Made by a program: the position numbers and the translations under genes. Below are positions 1-8,100 of a DNA stretch of 64,000 nucleotides, piece by piece. The stretch is from assembly GCF_011601345.1 (NCBI RefSeq), contig NZ_JAAORB010000004.1, positions 62,001 through 126,000 on the forward strand. The letters run 5' to 3'. How positions within the stretch are numbered: position 1 is the stretch's first letter; every line of letters starts with the position of its first letter. Below the pieces are notes generated by a model, which was not told the origin of the DNA, made no database searches, and saw only the letters and a list, made by a program, of their open reading frames with translations. This DNA is from Roseovarius gahaiensis. Its GTDB lineage: Bacteria; Pseudomonadota; Alphaproteobacteria; Rhodobacterales; Rhodobacteraceae.

Positions 1-1
1 A

Positions 2-1045
2 ATCACCGACATCGGCGGGAAACTGCGCTATCCTTGGGCCGAACCGCCGGACCACGGCACCGCGACCGAGGTCGCGCCGGGTGTTCTTTGGATACGCCTG
101 CCGCTGCCGATGGCGTTGGACCATGTCAACATCTACGCTTTGGATGACGGCGACAGTTGGACCATTGTCGATACCGGCATTCATTCAAAACGGTCGGTCG
201 CGTTATGGGAAGAGATACTGACCGGGCCTTTGCAAGGCCGGCCCGTGGGCCGCGTGATCCTGACCCACCATCACCCCGATCACATCGGCATGGCCGGTTG
301 GTTGATGCAGCGTTTTGACGCCGAATTGGTCACCACACGCACGGCATGGCTGTTGGCCCGGATGCTGATCCTTGATGTCGAAGAGCGCCCGACCAAGCAG
401 GCCTTGGCCTATTGGCGCAGTGCTGGCATGGACCCCGAAATTTACGAGGCGCGCAAAACATCGCGCCCCTATAACTTTGCCGACACCTCCTATCCAATTC
501 CCGTTGGCTATACCCGTGTTCAACAAGGCGACACCTTGGTCGCAGGCGGCAGAACATGGGACGTGCATATCGGCAATGGACATGCCCCCGAACACCTGAC
601 CTTGTGGAGCCGCGATGACACTCTGGTCATTGCCGGGGATCAGATCATTGCCTCGATCAGCCCCAATTTGGGCGTCTATCCCACCGAGCCTGACGCCGAT
701 CCGGTGGCCGACTGGCTGGAAGCCTGCGGGCGGCTGGCCGGGCTGGCAAATGACGATCATCTGGTTTTGTCGGGCCACAAACTGCCCTTCCAAGGCCTGC
801 CGTTGCGGATGCGCCAATTGATCGAGAATCACCACAGCGCGCTTGATCGTTTGCGTGACCATCTGGCCACCCCCAAAACGGCTGCGGACTGCTTTGCACC
901 GCTCTTCAAACGAAAAATTGATGAAGGAACCTACGGTCTCGCGCTGGTCGAAGCGGTCGCGCATCTAAATCATCTGTGGCACGCGGGTCAGGTGTCTCGG
1001 ACCCGCAGGGACGATGGGGCGTGGCTTTGGCAGTTGAAGCATTAA
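2..1045 (+). CDS. MBL-fold metallo-hydrolase, 5' end outside the window
   Basis: The frame is open from the first bases of the window, and the upstream residues (KLRYPWAEPP...GVLWIRLPLP) are typical of the N-terminus of this family. The internal ATG at 110 is therefore not the true start and the gene begins before the window. The zinc-binding motif THHHPDHIG (HxHxDH) is present, followed by the later histidines GNGHAPEH and LSGHKLPF and by AGDQ. These support a beta-lactamase-fold hydrolase with two metals, probably a cytosolic thioesterase or lactonase-like enzyme. The substrate cannot be read from the sequence. The C-terminal helical part (IENHHSALDRL) resembles the C-terminal domain of LACTB2-like proteins. 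Confidence 0.85.
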   Translation: MTDIGGKLRYPWAEPPDHGTATEVAPGVLWIRLPLPMALDHVNIYALDDGDSWTIVDTGIHSKRSVALWEEILTGPLQGRPVGRVILTHHHPDHIGMAGWLMQRFDAELVTTRTAWLLARMLILDVEERPTKQALAYWRSAGMDPEIYEARKTSRPYNFADTSYPIPVGYTRVQQGDTLVAGGRTWDVHIGNGHAPEHLTLWSRDDTLVIAGDQIIASISPNLGVYPTEPDADPVADWLEACGRLAGLANDDHLVLSGHKLPFQGLPLRMRQLIENHHSALDRLRDHLATPKTAADCFAPLFKRKIDEGTYGLALVEAVAHLNHLWHAGQVSRTRRDDGAWLWQLKH

Positions 1046-1050
1046 CGCGT

Positions 1051-1131
1051 ATGAATAACGACACCGGCACCAAGGCCAACAAGACGCGCCGCATTGGCTT
1101 TCAACTGGTCCAAGACCTTAAAAAAGCCTGA
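1051..1131 (+). CDS. possible 26-residue ORF
   Basis: A short ORF starts five bases after the stop of the metallo-hydrolase (MNNDTGTKANKTRRIGFQLV...). It is basic, has no recognisable domain and lacks a clear ribosome binding site. It might be translated by reinitiation or be chance. It is listed because of its tight spacing; confidence is low. Confidence 0.2.
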   Translation: MNNDTGTKANKTRRIGFQLVQDLKKA

Positions 1132-1242
1132 CCAACGCCCCCGCCCTCGGCCGCTTAGAGGGTGACAGACGATTGTAAATGCAGTATCCCATCGTCAAAA
1201 TTCAGGGCCAAAGCCCGGTGAGAACACGAAGGAAACAAAACT

Positions 1243-1377
1243 ATGGCTGATCACAAGCACGGCGAAATGGATATCGAAGTTCAGGAAAAGACCTTTGACG
1301 GTTTCATAAAGGCCGTCACATGGTCGTCAATCGCGTGCATCGTGCTTTTGGTGTTCATCGCAATCGTCAACGGCTGA
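1243..1377 (+). CDS. aa3-type cytochrome c oxidase subunit IV
   Basis: The 44-residue protein (MADHKHGEMDIEVQEKTF...) has a hydrophilic N-terminus with the characteristic HKHGEM and QEKTF(D/E)GF segments, followed by a single transmembrane helix (about residues 25-42). This matches the small bacterial aa3 oxidase subunit IV family (Pfam COX4_pro_2), which sits beside the catalytic subunits in the inner membrane of alphaproteobacteria. A GGA-containing ribosome binding site (AAGGAAA) lies 5-10 bases upstream. The gene stands alone; the other oxidase genes are not in the window, which is usual for this subunit. Confidence 0.9.
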   Translation: MADHKHGEMDIEVQEKTFDGFIKAVTWSSIACIVLLVFIAIVNG

Positions 1378-1412
1378 GTCAGCCGATTTTGCGAATGACT
1401 TTGGGGGCGTAG

Positions 1413-2075
1413 ATGCGCAGTTGGGTTCTGGCATGTTGTGCCGTTTTGTCGCTTGGGGCCTGCGCCGCGGAATCCGTCTGGGCCCCAGACGAGGATGTCG
1501 CCCGCGCCGCCTATCGCCACGATGGTCCCCCAAACCTGACCCTTTACACCATGATCAACAATAACAATGGGTCAGGCGCGCATACATCGCTGATGATCAA
1601 CGGCTCACAACGGGTCATTTTCGATCCGGCTGGGTCGTTCAAGCACGAAAGCATCCCCGAACGGAACGATGTGGTTTTTGGTATCACCCCGGCGGTGGAA
1701 GACGTCTACAAACGCTATCATGCGCGGGCCTCTTATCATGTTCAGGTTCAAGAACTGGACGTGCCCCCGGAAACCGCCGAGCGGGTCATGCAACTTGCCA
1801 AAGGGTATGGCGCTGTTCCATCAGCTCAATGCGCACGCTCGACATCGGCGATCCTTGCGCAAGTGTTTCCCGAAAACATTTCAACGACGTGGGGCCCGCG
1901 CAAACTGGCCGATCAATTCGCCAGCCTGCCCGGCGTGACCGAAGAGCGGTTGCGGGAATACGACAGCGACGACAATTCCAAGGTGCTTGAAGAATGGGAT
2001 CCCACCCGGCATGCGGCCGAACGCAAAGCGGCCAGACAGGATACAGCCGTCGCCAAGCAAGCCACTGACGGGTGA
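1413..2075 (+). CDS. conserved lipoprotein of unknown function, possible permuted papain-like fold
   Basis: The 220-residue protein begins with a lipoprotein signal peptide whose lipobox LGAC places the lipidated cysteine at residue 17. The mature part contains NNNNGSGAHTSLMIN (His57), then VIFDPAGSF and later PSAQCARSTSAIL (Cys140 at the start of a predicted helix). A His before a Cys in this arrangement resembles circularly permuted NlpC/P60 (LRAT/YiiX-like) enzymes, but this is inference from motif order only. The C-terminus is charged. It follows the oxidase subunit gene by 35 bp on the same strand. Function unknown. Confidence 0.7.
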   Translation: MRSWVLACCAVLSLGACAAESVWAPDEDVARAAYRHDGPPNLTLYTMINNNNGSGAHTSLMINGSQRVIFDPAGSFKHESIPERNDVVFGITPAVEDVYKRYHARASYHVQVQELDVPPETAERVMQLAKGYGAVPSAQCARSTSAILAQVFPENISTTWGPRKLADQFASLPGVTEERLREYDSDDNSKVLEEWDPTRHAAERKAARQDTAVAKQATDG

Positions 2076-2095
2076 TCGCGCACAATGCGCCCGCG

Positions 2096-2422
2096 TCACC
2101 CTAGCAGGTACAGCCCACCATATAGGGTGGACACACCAAGAAAAATTGCCAAAAGCACATTGCGCGACAGCAGGCCTGCGGTGATCGTGACCACCGCAGC
2201 AGCCATCCGTGGGGCATCAAGGCTTCCGCCGGTCGCCTCGGGCCAGACCACCAGAGGGGCCACCAGCCCCGGCAACACCGCAACGGCGGTGTAACGCAGG
2301 TGCCGCAAGACCCATGCGGGCAACGGCCGATCACCGATCAATCCGGTAAAAACAAACCGCAGGCCGAAGCTGCCCAATCCAAGCACCACCATCACCAGCC
2401 ACAATTCGCCTGTGTCGATCAT
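2096..2422 (-). CDS. azlD: AzlD-type branched-chain amino acid export subunit
   Basis: A 108-residue hydrophobic protein with four predicted membrane segments and the AzlD pattern (GLGSFGLRFVFTG, LRHLRYTAVAVLPGLVAPLV). In characterised systems the small AzlD works with AzlC as a two-component exporter of branched-chain amino acids. Its start overlaps the stop of azlC by four bases (ATGA), showing translational coupling. Substrate assignment rests on family only. Confidence 0.87.
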   Translation of the reverse strand: MIDTGELWLVMVVLGLGSFGLRFVFTGLIGDRPLPAWVLRHLRYTAVAVLPGLVAPLVVWPEATGGSLDAPRMAAAVVTITAGLLSRNVLLAIFLGVSTLYGGLYLLG

Positions 2423-3141
2423 GAGCTTGACCTGTCCGCGCGACGACTGTCGATCAACTCGACCTGTGCACCTGTCATCATGCCCAAAACACCGGCCACC
2501 AAAAGGCCCAGATTAAAGGGTAAAAACGCGAAAACCAGCGCCGCCGTAACCGAGACGAATCCAGCAGCTACATGGGCGCGGGTCCGCATCATCGGCCCGA
2601 TCAGCGCCAGAAAGGTGATGGGAATCGCAAAATCAAGCGCCAGCCCGTCGGGAATTGCCGTGCCGATCATCGCGCCGACACCGGTGAAAAAATACCATGG
2701 CGGGCAGATCGGCGCGGCCACGCCAAAGAAATAAGTCAGGCGCTGGCCCACCGTCCAATCGCGTCGCTCGTCGAATTTGATGATCGAACAGGCATAGGTT
2801 TGGTCAACCGTAAAATACGCGGCCAACGCGCGTTGCCATACTTTAGCCTTGCCCAGATACGGGACCAACGACGCCGAATACATCGCCATCCGCAAATTCA
2901 CGGCCAAAGCCGAGATCAGAACAATGATCGTTGGCGCATCATTGCGCATCAACTCGACCGCGGTGAACTGCGCTGCCCCCGCGATCACCAGAAACGAGAA
3001 TGCGACGGTTTCATATACGTTCAACCCGGCCTCGGTCGCCACAACGCCAAACAGGGTTGAAAACGGGATCATCACCAGGATAAACGGTGCCCCGTCCCGC
3101 GCGCCTTGCCAGAAGATGGATTTGGTGGTTTCCGTCGCCAC
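2419..3141 (-). CDS. azlC: AzlC family amino acid permease
   Basis: The 240-residue integral membrane protein contains the AzlC hallmarks IPFSTLFGVVATEAGLN, SFLVIAGAAQFTAVELM and LRMAMYSASLVPYL. It is the large subunit of the AzlCD exporter and is followed immediately by azlD. It is transcribed divergently from fdhD, with only 55 bp between the start codons, so the two promoters must overlap. The length fits the family. Confidence 0.9.
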   Translation of the reverse strand: MATETTKSIFWQGARDGAPFILVMIPFSTLFGVVATEAGLNVYETVAFSFLVIAGAAQFTAVELMRNDAPTIIVLISALAVNLRMAMYSASLVPYLGKAKVWQRALAAYFTVDQTYACSIIKFDERRDWTVGQRLTYFFGVAAPICPPWYFFTGVGAMIGTAIPDGLALDFAIPITFLALIGPMMRTRAHVAAGFVSVTAALVFAFLPFNLGLLVAGVLGMMTGAQVELIDSRRADRSSS

Positions 3142-3196
3142 GTCTACGCCTTAGATTAACTCCTGATGCCAAAGGCCTAGACCGAAGCCGAAGGAG

Positions 3197-4087
3197 ATGC
3201 AATTGGACACCACCGTCGATCTGTCCAGCTATATAATCGCACCCGATCCGCAAGCACCGCGTCTGACCCGTTCTGTGGAAGGGGTTGATCAAAACGGTCA
3301 GCCGACCGAAATTTCCGTGGTCGAAGAACGGCCTTTGACCATTTTCCTCAATGGTCAGGAAATCGTCACGGCCATGACGATCGGCGACTACCCCGAATAT
3401 CTGGCGCTTGGATTTTTGCGCAATCAGGGCATGCTGCGGCCTGATGAAACCGTTCATCGCGTCGATTATGACGAGGATCTGGAAACCGTCGTGGTGCGCA
3501 CGGATGGCCAAACCACCTATGAGGAAAAGCTCAAGAAAAAGACCCGCACCAGCGGCTGTGCCGTGGGCACCGTTTTTGGCGACATGATGGAGGGTTTGGA
3601 ACAGGTCACCTTGCCCGACTTGCAGGTAAAAACTTCTGATCTTTACGCCTTGGCCTCGACCATCAACCGCACCCCGTCGCTGTATCTTGAGGCGGGCGCG
3701 ATTCATGGCACCGTTTTGTGCAAGGACCACCTTCCGCTGGTTTATATGGAGGACGTGGGCCGCCATAACGCCGTCGACAAAATCGCGGGCTGGATGTTCT
3801 CGGACGGCGTTTCGCCCGATGACAAGGTTCTCTACACCACCGGGCGGCTCACCTCGGAAATGGTGATCAAAACGGCGCTGATGGGCATTCCCGTTTTGGC
3901 GTCACGCTCGGGGTTTACCGCTTGGGGCGTTGAGATTGCCCGCCAAGTGGGGCTGACATTGATCGGCCGGATGCGCGGACAGCGCTTTGTTTGTCTCAGC
4001 GGCGAAGACCGTTTGTTGCGCGATGCGGATCCCTCTGCCGTGCCGGATGATGACAAGAAACACCGCCGCAAAGGCGCCCCGACATGA
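3197..4087 (+). CDS. fdhD: formate dehydrogenase accessory sulfurtransferase FdhD
   Basis: FdhD passes sulfur from a cysteine desulfurase to the molybdenum cofactor of formate dehydrogenases. Family features are EERPLTIFLNGQEIVTAMTIGDYPEYLALGFL near the N-terminus, TSGCAVGT, the conserved VYMEDVGRHNAVDKI and LYTTGRLTSEMV. The usual catalytic CxxC is reduced to C-A-V-G here, leaving one cysteine. The Shine-Dalgarno AAGGAG (3191-3196) directly abuts the ATG at 3197, which is too close; the in-frame TTG at 3203 has six-base spacing and is a plausible true start. The stop overlaps mobA by four bases. No formate dehydrogenase is in the window. Confidence 0.92.
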   Translation: MQLDTTVDLSSYIIAPDPQAPRLTRSVEGVDQNGQPTEISVVEERPLTIFLNGQEIVTAMTIGDYPEYLALGFLRNQGMLRPDETVHRVDYDEDLETVVVRTDGQTTYEEKLKKKTRTSGCAVGTVFGDMMEGLEQVTLPDLQVKTSDLYALASTINRTPSLYLEAGAIHGTVLCKDHLPLVYMEDVGRHNAVDKIAGWMFSDGVSPDDKVLYTTGRLTSEMVIKTALMGIPVLASRSGFTAWGVEIARQVGLTLIGRMRGQRFVCLSGEDRLLRDADPSAVPDDDKKHRRKGAPT

Positions 4088-4728
4088 CTGTGCCGCTTGG
4101 CGTCATCCTCGCCGGGGGCAAGGCGACACGCATGGGCGGTGGTGACAAAGGGCTGTTGCCGCTTGGCGATGGCACGATCCTGTCGAACGTGATGGACCGG
4201 CTTGCGCCACAGGTGGCGGGCATGGCGCTGAACGCCAATGGAAATCCTGATCGGTTCGCCGATTATGGCCTGCCGGTTTTGCCCGATAGCATCGCAGATT
4301 TTCCTGGACCGCTGGCCGGTGTTCTGGCCGGGCTGGATTGGGCTGCACAGCAAGGGGCACAAACCATCGTCACCGTCGCCGCCGACACGCCGTTTTTTCC
4401 GTGCGATCTGGTGGCGCGCCTGCTTGCGACCGCCCAAGACATGCCTCATCCGCTGGTCTTGGCGGCCACCCCGCGCCCCGACAACGAACAGACCAAATCC
4501 CTCAGCCGGTCGGGCCTGATCCGGCACCCCACCTTCGGCCTGTGGCCCGTGGCTCTGCGCGACGATCTGCGCGCAGAACTCCACGACGGGCTGCGCAAAG
4601 TGGTGATATGGACCGACAAGCACGCAGGCCGCGAAGCGCTGTTTGACGACCCGAACGATCCATTTTTCAACGTCAACACACCCGAAGACCTGCAACAGGC
4701 ACAGGCCATGCAAAAGGACACCGCATGA
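4084..4728 (+). CDS. mobA: molybdenum cofactor guanylyltransferase
   Basis: MobA transfers GMP from GTP to Mo-molybdopterin to give the MGD cofactor. The 214-residue protein opens with the nucleotidyltransferase signature LGVILAGGKATRMGGGDKGLLPL. It also has the VTVAADTPFFPCDLV segment holding the metal-binding aspartate and the C-terminal FFNVNTPEDLQQA. ATGA overlaps couple it to fdhD upstream and mobB downstream, forming one operon. Confidence 0.94.
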   Translation: MTVPLGVILAGGKATRMGGGDKGLLPLGDGTILSNVMDRLAPQVAGMALNANGNPDRFADYGLPVLPDSIADFPGPLAGVLAGLDWAAQQGAQTIVTVAADTPFFPCDLVARLLATAQDMPHPLVLAATPRPDNEQTKSLSRSGLIRHPTFGLWPVALRDDLRAELHDGLRKVVIWTDKHAGREALFDDPNDPFFNVNTPEDLQQAQAMQKDTA

Positions 4729-5216
4729 GATTGTATGGCGTTGTCGGCTGGAAAAATGCCGGCAAAACGGGCCTGATGGAGCGCCTTGTCACCGAGATCA
4801 CCAGCCGTGGCATCTCGGTTTCGACCGTCAAGCACGCCCATCACAGCTTTGACGTGGACCATCCCGGCAAAGACAGCCACCGCCATCGCGTGGCCGGCGC
4901 GACCGAGGTGCTTTTGGCCTCGCGCAACCGGTTTGCCCTGATGCACGAATTGCGCAACGAGGACGAGCCAAGCCTGTCAGAGTTGCTGCAAAAACTGGCC
5001 CCCGTCGATCTGGTGTTGATCGAAGGCTACAAACGCGACAGCCATCCCAAGGTCGAGGCGCACCGCACCGTCACCGGCAATCCGCTGATCGCGCCCGATG
5101 ATCCCACCGTGCGGGCCGTGGCCAGCGACACACCGCTTAATCTGGATCGCCCGGTTTTTGATCTGGACGACACGACGGTCATCGCCGATTTCATCCTGTC
5201 CGAGGTTGGGCTTTGA
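4725..5216 (+). CDS. mobB: molybdopterin-guanine dinucleotide biosynthesis GTPase MobB
   Basis: This 163-residue P-loop protein has the N-terminal motif GWKNAGKTGLMERLV (Walker A), the conserved STVKHAHHSFDVDHPGKDSHRHRVAGA and a VLIEGYKRDSHPKVE segment, all diagnostic of MobB. It assists MobA in forming the dinucleotide cofactor. It overlaps mobA by four bases, and its TGA stop shares TTGA with the TTG start of the next gene. Length is normal for the family. Confidence 0.94.
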   Translation: MRLYGVVGWKNAGKTGLMERLVTEITSRGISVSTVKHAHHSFDVDHPGKDSHRHRVAGATEVLLASRNRFALMHELRNEDEPSLSELLQKLAPVDLVLIEGYKRDSHPKVEAHRTVTGNPLIAPDDPTVRAVASDTPLNLDRPVFDLDDTTVIADFILSEVGL

Positions 5217-7324
5217 TCCCATTCGACACGATCGCCATAGTCGACTGGTCCGGCGGCAATGATCGTGGCGCCACACCCAAGCCTGACGCCATCTGGCTGG
5301 GCCTGACCCGCCAAGGTGAGGATGCGCCACCAATCTACCTTCGCAATCGGCACGTCGCCGAACAGGCCCTGACCGACCTGATCGAAACCGAACGCGCCGC
5401 AGGCCGTCGCCTGTTGATCGGCTTTGATTTTCCCTTTGGCTACCCCAAAGGCTTTGCACAGGCCCTGACCGGCCAAAGCGATCCGTTGGCTGTCTGGGAT
5501 TGGCTCGAGTGCAGAATTCACGACAAACCCAAGACCAACAACCGTTTTGACGTGGCGGGCGACATCAATCGCCAGCTTGGGCAAGGGGTTGGGCCGTTTT
5601 GGGGCAATGCGCGGCCCAACCATGACGTGCCCGGTCTGCCGCGCCGCAAACAAGGCTATCACAATCCATTCCCCGACATGCGGGCCTGCGAAACCCGCGC
5701 GCAGGGAAGTTTCACCTGCTGGCAACTGGCCGGGGCCGGTGCCGTAGGCTCGCAGGTTCTGATGGGACTGCCCGTGCTCAATCGTCTGCGCCGCCGCTTT
5801 GCGGGCCAGATCGCGGTCTGGCCTTTTGAACCACTTGAAACGCCAGTCACATTTGTTGAAATCTGGCCCGGGCTGATCAACCCCGCGGTCAAGCAGGCCG
5901 AGGCACAGGGAGGCATTCGCGATGCCCATCAGGTGCGGCTTCTGGCGCGCGCTCTTGCCCACTTGCCCCTGCCCGATCTGCAGGCCATGCTGACCATCAC
6001 CGCACCCGAGGAGGGCTGGATCATGGGCCTTGGCCACGAGGACAAGCTGAACCGCGCCGCAAGCGACCGCGCCTTGCAACCGCCCCCGCTGCGCGACGAT
6101 TGCTTTGCCCTGCCCGCCGGTGTCGACTGGACCCCGGTGGACGAGGCGCTTGCCCTGTTGCACGACCGCCTGCACCCGGTTGTCGGACGGGCCAGCACGC
6201 CTTTGGCCGACGCGCAGGGCCGGGTTTTGGCCAGTGACGTGACGGCACAGCGGTCGAACCCGTCACAGCCCAACACGGCGGTGGACGGCTATGGTTTTGC
6301 GCATGCCACCTTGCCGCCGGGCGATCCGGTGCTGCCCTTGGTGCAGGGCCGCGCCGCGGCTGGCGTGCCCTTTGAAGGTGCCGTGCCACCCGGCCATGCC
6401 ATCCGCATACTGACCGGCGCGGCGCTGCCCACCGGGGTCGATACCGTCATTCTTCAGGAAGATGTCAACGCCGCCGAGGCCGAAATCGCCTTTCGCGCGG
6501 GCATCAAGCCCGGTGCCAACACCCGGCGCGCGGGCGAAGACGTCGCCGCAGGTGACACAATCCTTCAGGCCGGGCGCATCCTGACTCCCGCCGATCTGGC
6601 GCTGGCCTCGGCCACCGGGCTATCTACCCTTCCCGTCCATAACCGCCTACGCGTGGCCGTGATCTCGACCGGCGATGAATTGGTCGAACCGGGCAACCCC
6701 GCCGCACCGGGCCAGATTTTCGACGCGAACCGCCCCATGCTTCTGGCTCTGGCCCGGCAATTCGGCTTCGACGCCGTCGATCTGGGGCGCGTCCCGGATG
6801 ATCGCGCCGCCCTGCGCGCCGCCCTTGATCGTGGCACAGAACAGGCCGACCTGATCCTGACCTCCGGCGGTGCCTCCTCGGGCGACGAAGACCACGTCTC
6901 GGCCCTGCTGAACGAGGCCGGCGCGATGGCCGAATGGCGCATCGCCGTCAAACCGGGCCGTCCGCTAGCCCTTGGGCTATGGCACAAAACCCCGGTGTTC
7001 GGCCTGCCCGGCAACCCCGTTGCGGCGCTGGTCTGCACGCTCATTTTCGCGCGCCCCGCCATGGCGCGGCTGGCCGGGGCCGGGTGGCACATCCCGCAGG
7101 GTTTCACCCTTCCGGCCGCCTTCACGAAAAACAAGAAGCCCGGACGCCGCGAATACCTGCGCGCGCGCATCCGCGATGGCCGCGCTGAAGTGTTCAAATC
7201 CGAAGGCTCGGGGCGCATCAGCGGCCTTAGCTGGGCCGAAGGTCTGGTTGAACTGCCCGACGGCCCGGCCAATATCACGCCCGGCAGCCCTGTGACATTC
7301 CTGCCCTTCACCAGCTTTCTTTAG
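5213..7324 (+). CDS. moeA: fusion of an RNase H-fold-like domain to molybdopterin molybdotransferase MoeA
   Basis: The 703-residue protein starts at a TTG overlapping the mobB stop; residues 2-13 (IPFDTIAIVDWS) follow directly. Residues 1 to about 295 form a separate domain with TIAIVDWSGGNDRG and LLIGFDFPFGYPKGFA, which resemble the paired acidic motifs of DUF429/RNase H-like proteins; this is inference. From about residue 305 the protein is a full MoeA: NTAVDGYGFA, ILTGAALPTGVDTVI, RRAGEDVAAGDTIL, TSGGASSGDEDHVSAL and LPGNPVAALVC. MoeA inserts molybdate into adenylylated molybdopterin. As the last gene of fdhD-mobA-mobB-moeA, it completes late cofactor synthesis. The role of the N-terminal domain is unknown. 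Confidence 0.9.
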   Translation: MIPFDTIAIVDWSGGNDRGATPKPDAIWLGLTRQGEDAPPIYLRNRHVAEQALTDLIETERAAGRRLLIGFDFPFGYPKGFAQALTGQSDPLAVWDWLECRIHDKPKTNNRFDVAGDINRQLGQGVGPFWGNARPNHDVPGLPRRKQGYHNPFPDMRACETRAQGSFTCWQLAGAGAVGSQVLMGLPVLNRLRRRFAGQIAVWPFEPLETPVTFVEIWPGLINPAVKQAEAQGGIRDAHQVRLLARALAHLPLPDLQAMLTITAPEEGWIMGLGHEDKLNRAASDRALQPPPLRDDCFALPAGVDWTPVDEALALLHDRLHPVVGRASTPLADAQGRVLASDVTAQRSNPSQPNTAVDGYGFAHATLPPGDPVLPLVQGRAAAGVPFEGAVPPGHAIRILTGAALPTGVDTVILQEDVNAAEAEIAFRAGIKPGANTRRAGEDVAAGDTILQAGRILTPADLALASATGLSTLPVHNRLRVAVISTGDELVEPGNPAAPGQIFDANRPMLLALARQFGFDAVDLGRVPDDRAALRAALDRGTEQADLILTSGGASSGDEDHVSALLNEAGAMAEWRIAVKPGRPLALGLWHKTPVFGLPGNPVAALVCTLIFARPAMARLAGAGWHIPQGFTLPAAFTKNKKPGRREYLRARIRDGRAEVFKSEGSGRISGLSWAEGLVELPDGPANITPGSPVTFLPFTSFL

Positions 7325-7336
7325 CCCGCCCTGCCC

Positions 7337-7396
7337 TTCATTGTTCTCAAAATACTCCGGGGGAGTCGCCCATCGGGCGACGGGGGCAGCGCCCCC
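7337..7396. repeat. three-hairpin intergenic repeat, copy 1
   Basis: This copy lies between the convergent moeA and livF genes. It contains three successive short dyads with 3-nt loops: ACTCC-GGG-GGAGT, GTCGCCC-ATC-GGGCGAC and GGGGGC-AGC-GCCCCC. Copy 2 is at 30890-30947 with the same flanks (TTCATTGTTC...AATACTCC). It probably acts as a bidirectional terminator or RNA-end structure. Confidence 0.85.
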
Positions 7397-7404
7397 AAAA
7401 CCGC

Positions 7405-8100
7405 TCAGACCCCGATGTAACGCTCCACGATGCTACGATCGGCACGCAAGGCCTCGGCCTGCATCACTTCGCCGTTGCGGCCATTTTCGATAAACGCCAC
7501 CCGGTCCGCCACCGACAGCACCGCATCCACGCGTTGTTCCACCAACAACACCGCGACACCCGCATCGCGCATCTGCACGATCGCGCGCCGGATTGCCTCG
7601 ATCATCGAGGGCTGCAAGCCCTCGGTCGGCTCGTCCAGAAGCAACAGCTTGGGCCGCAGGCACAGGGCGCGCGCCGTGGCCAGCATCTGCTGCTCGCCGC
7701 CCGACAGGGTCTGTGCGGGCTGATCCGGCCGGTCGCGCAGGCGCGGAAACAGGTCCAGCACCTCCTCCAGCGTGTCACGGCCCGAGCCACGGGCGCGCAG
7801 CCCAATCTCAAGGTTTTGCGCCACGCTCAGCCCAGCAAACAGCCGCCGCCCCTGCGGAACATATCCGATGCCCGCCTTGGGCACCTGATGCGCGGGCAGC
7901 CGATTGATCTCCTGCCCCGCAAGCGTGATCCGCCCAGCCATCAACGGCAGCAGCCCCATGATCGCCTGCATACAGGTTGTCTTCCCCGCGCCGTTGCGGC
8001 CCAGCAAACAAACGATTTCGCCTGCGTCCACCTCAAGCGAGACGTCTTGCAACACCCGGCCGCCGCCATAGCCCGCGTCGATATGGTCCAATCTCAGCAT
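7405..8100 (-). CDS. livF: branched-chain amino acid-type ABC transporter ATP-binding protein LivF
   Basis: A 231-residue ATPase with Walker A (LGRNGAGKTT), signature (LSGGEQQMLATARAL), Walker B (LLLLDEPTEGL) and the LivF-type C-terminus VEQRVDAVLSVADRVAFIENG. It is the last gene of livHMGF and overlaps the end of livG by one base. LivF energises import of hydrophobic amino acids or similar carboxylates. No periplasmic binding protein gene is adjacent, so the substrate is open. Confidence 0.92.
   Translation of the reverse strand: MLRLDHIDAGYGGGRVLQDVSLEVDAGEIVCLLGRNGAGKTTCMQAIMGLLPLMAGRITLAGQEINRLPAHQVPKAGIGYVPQGRRLFAGLSVAQNLEIGLRARGSGRDTLEEVLDLFPRLRDRPDQPAQTLSGGEQQMLATARALCLRPKLLLLDEPTEGLQPSMIEAIRRAIVQMRDAGVAVLLVEQRVDAVLSVADRVAFIENGRNGEVMQAEALRADRSIVERYIGV

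Noticed and set aside
109-112. ATG at 110 as the start of the metallo-hydrolase
   Set aside because: The frame is open and protein-like upstream to the window edge, so the start is outside.
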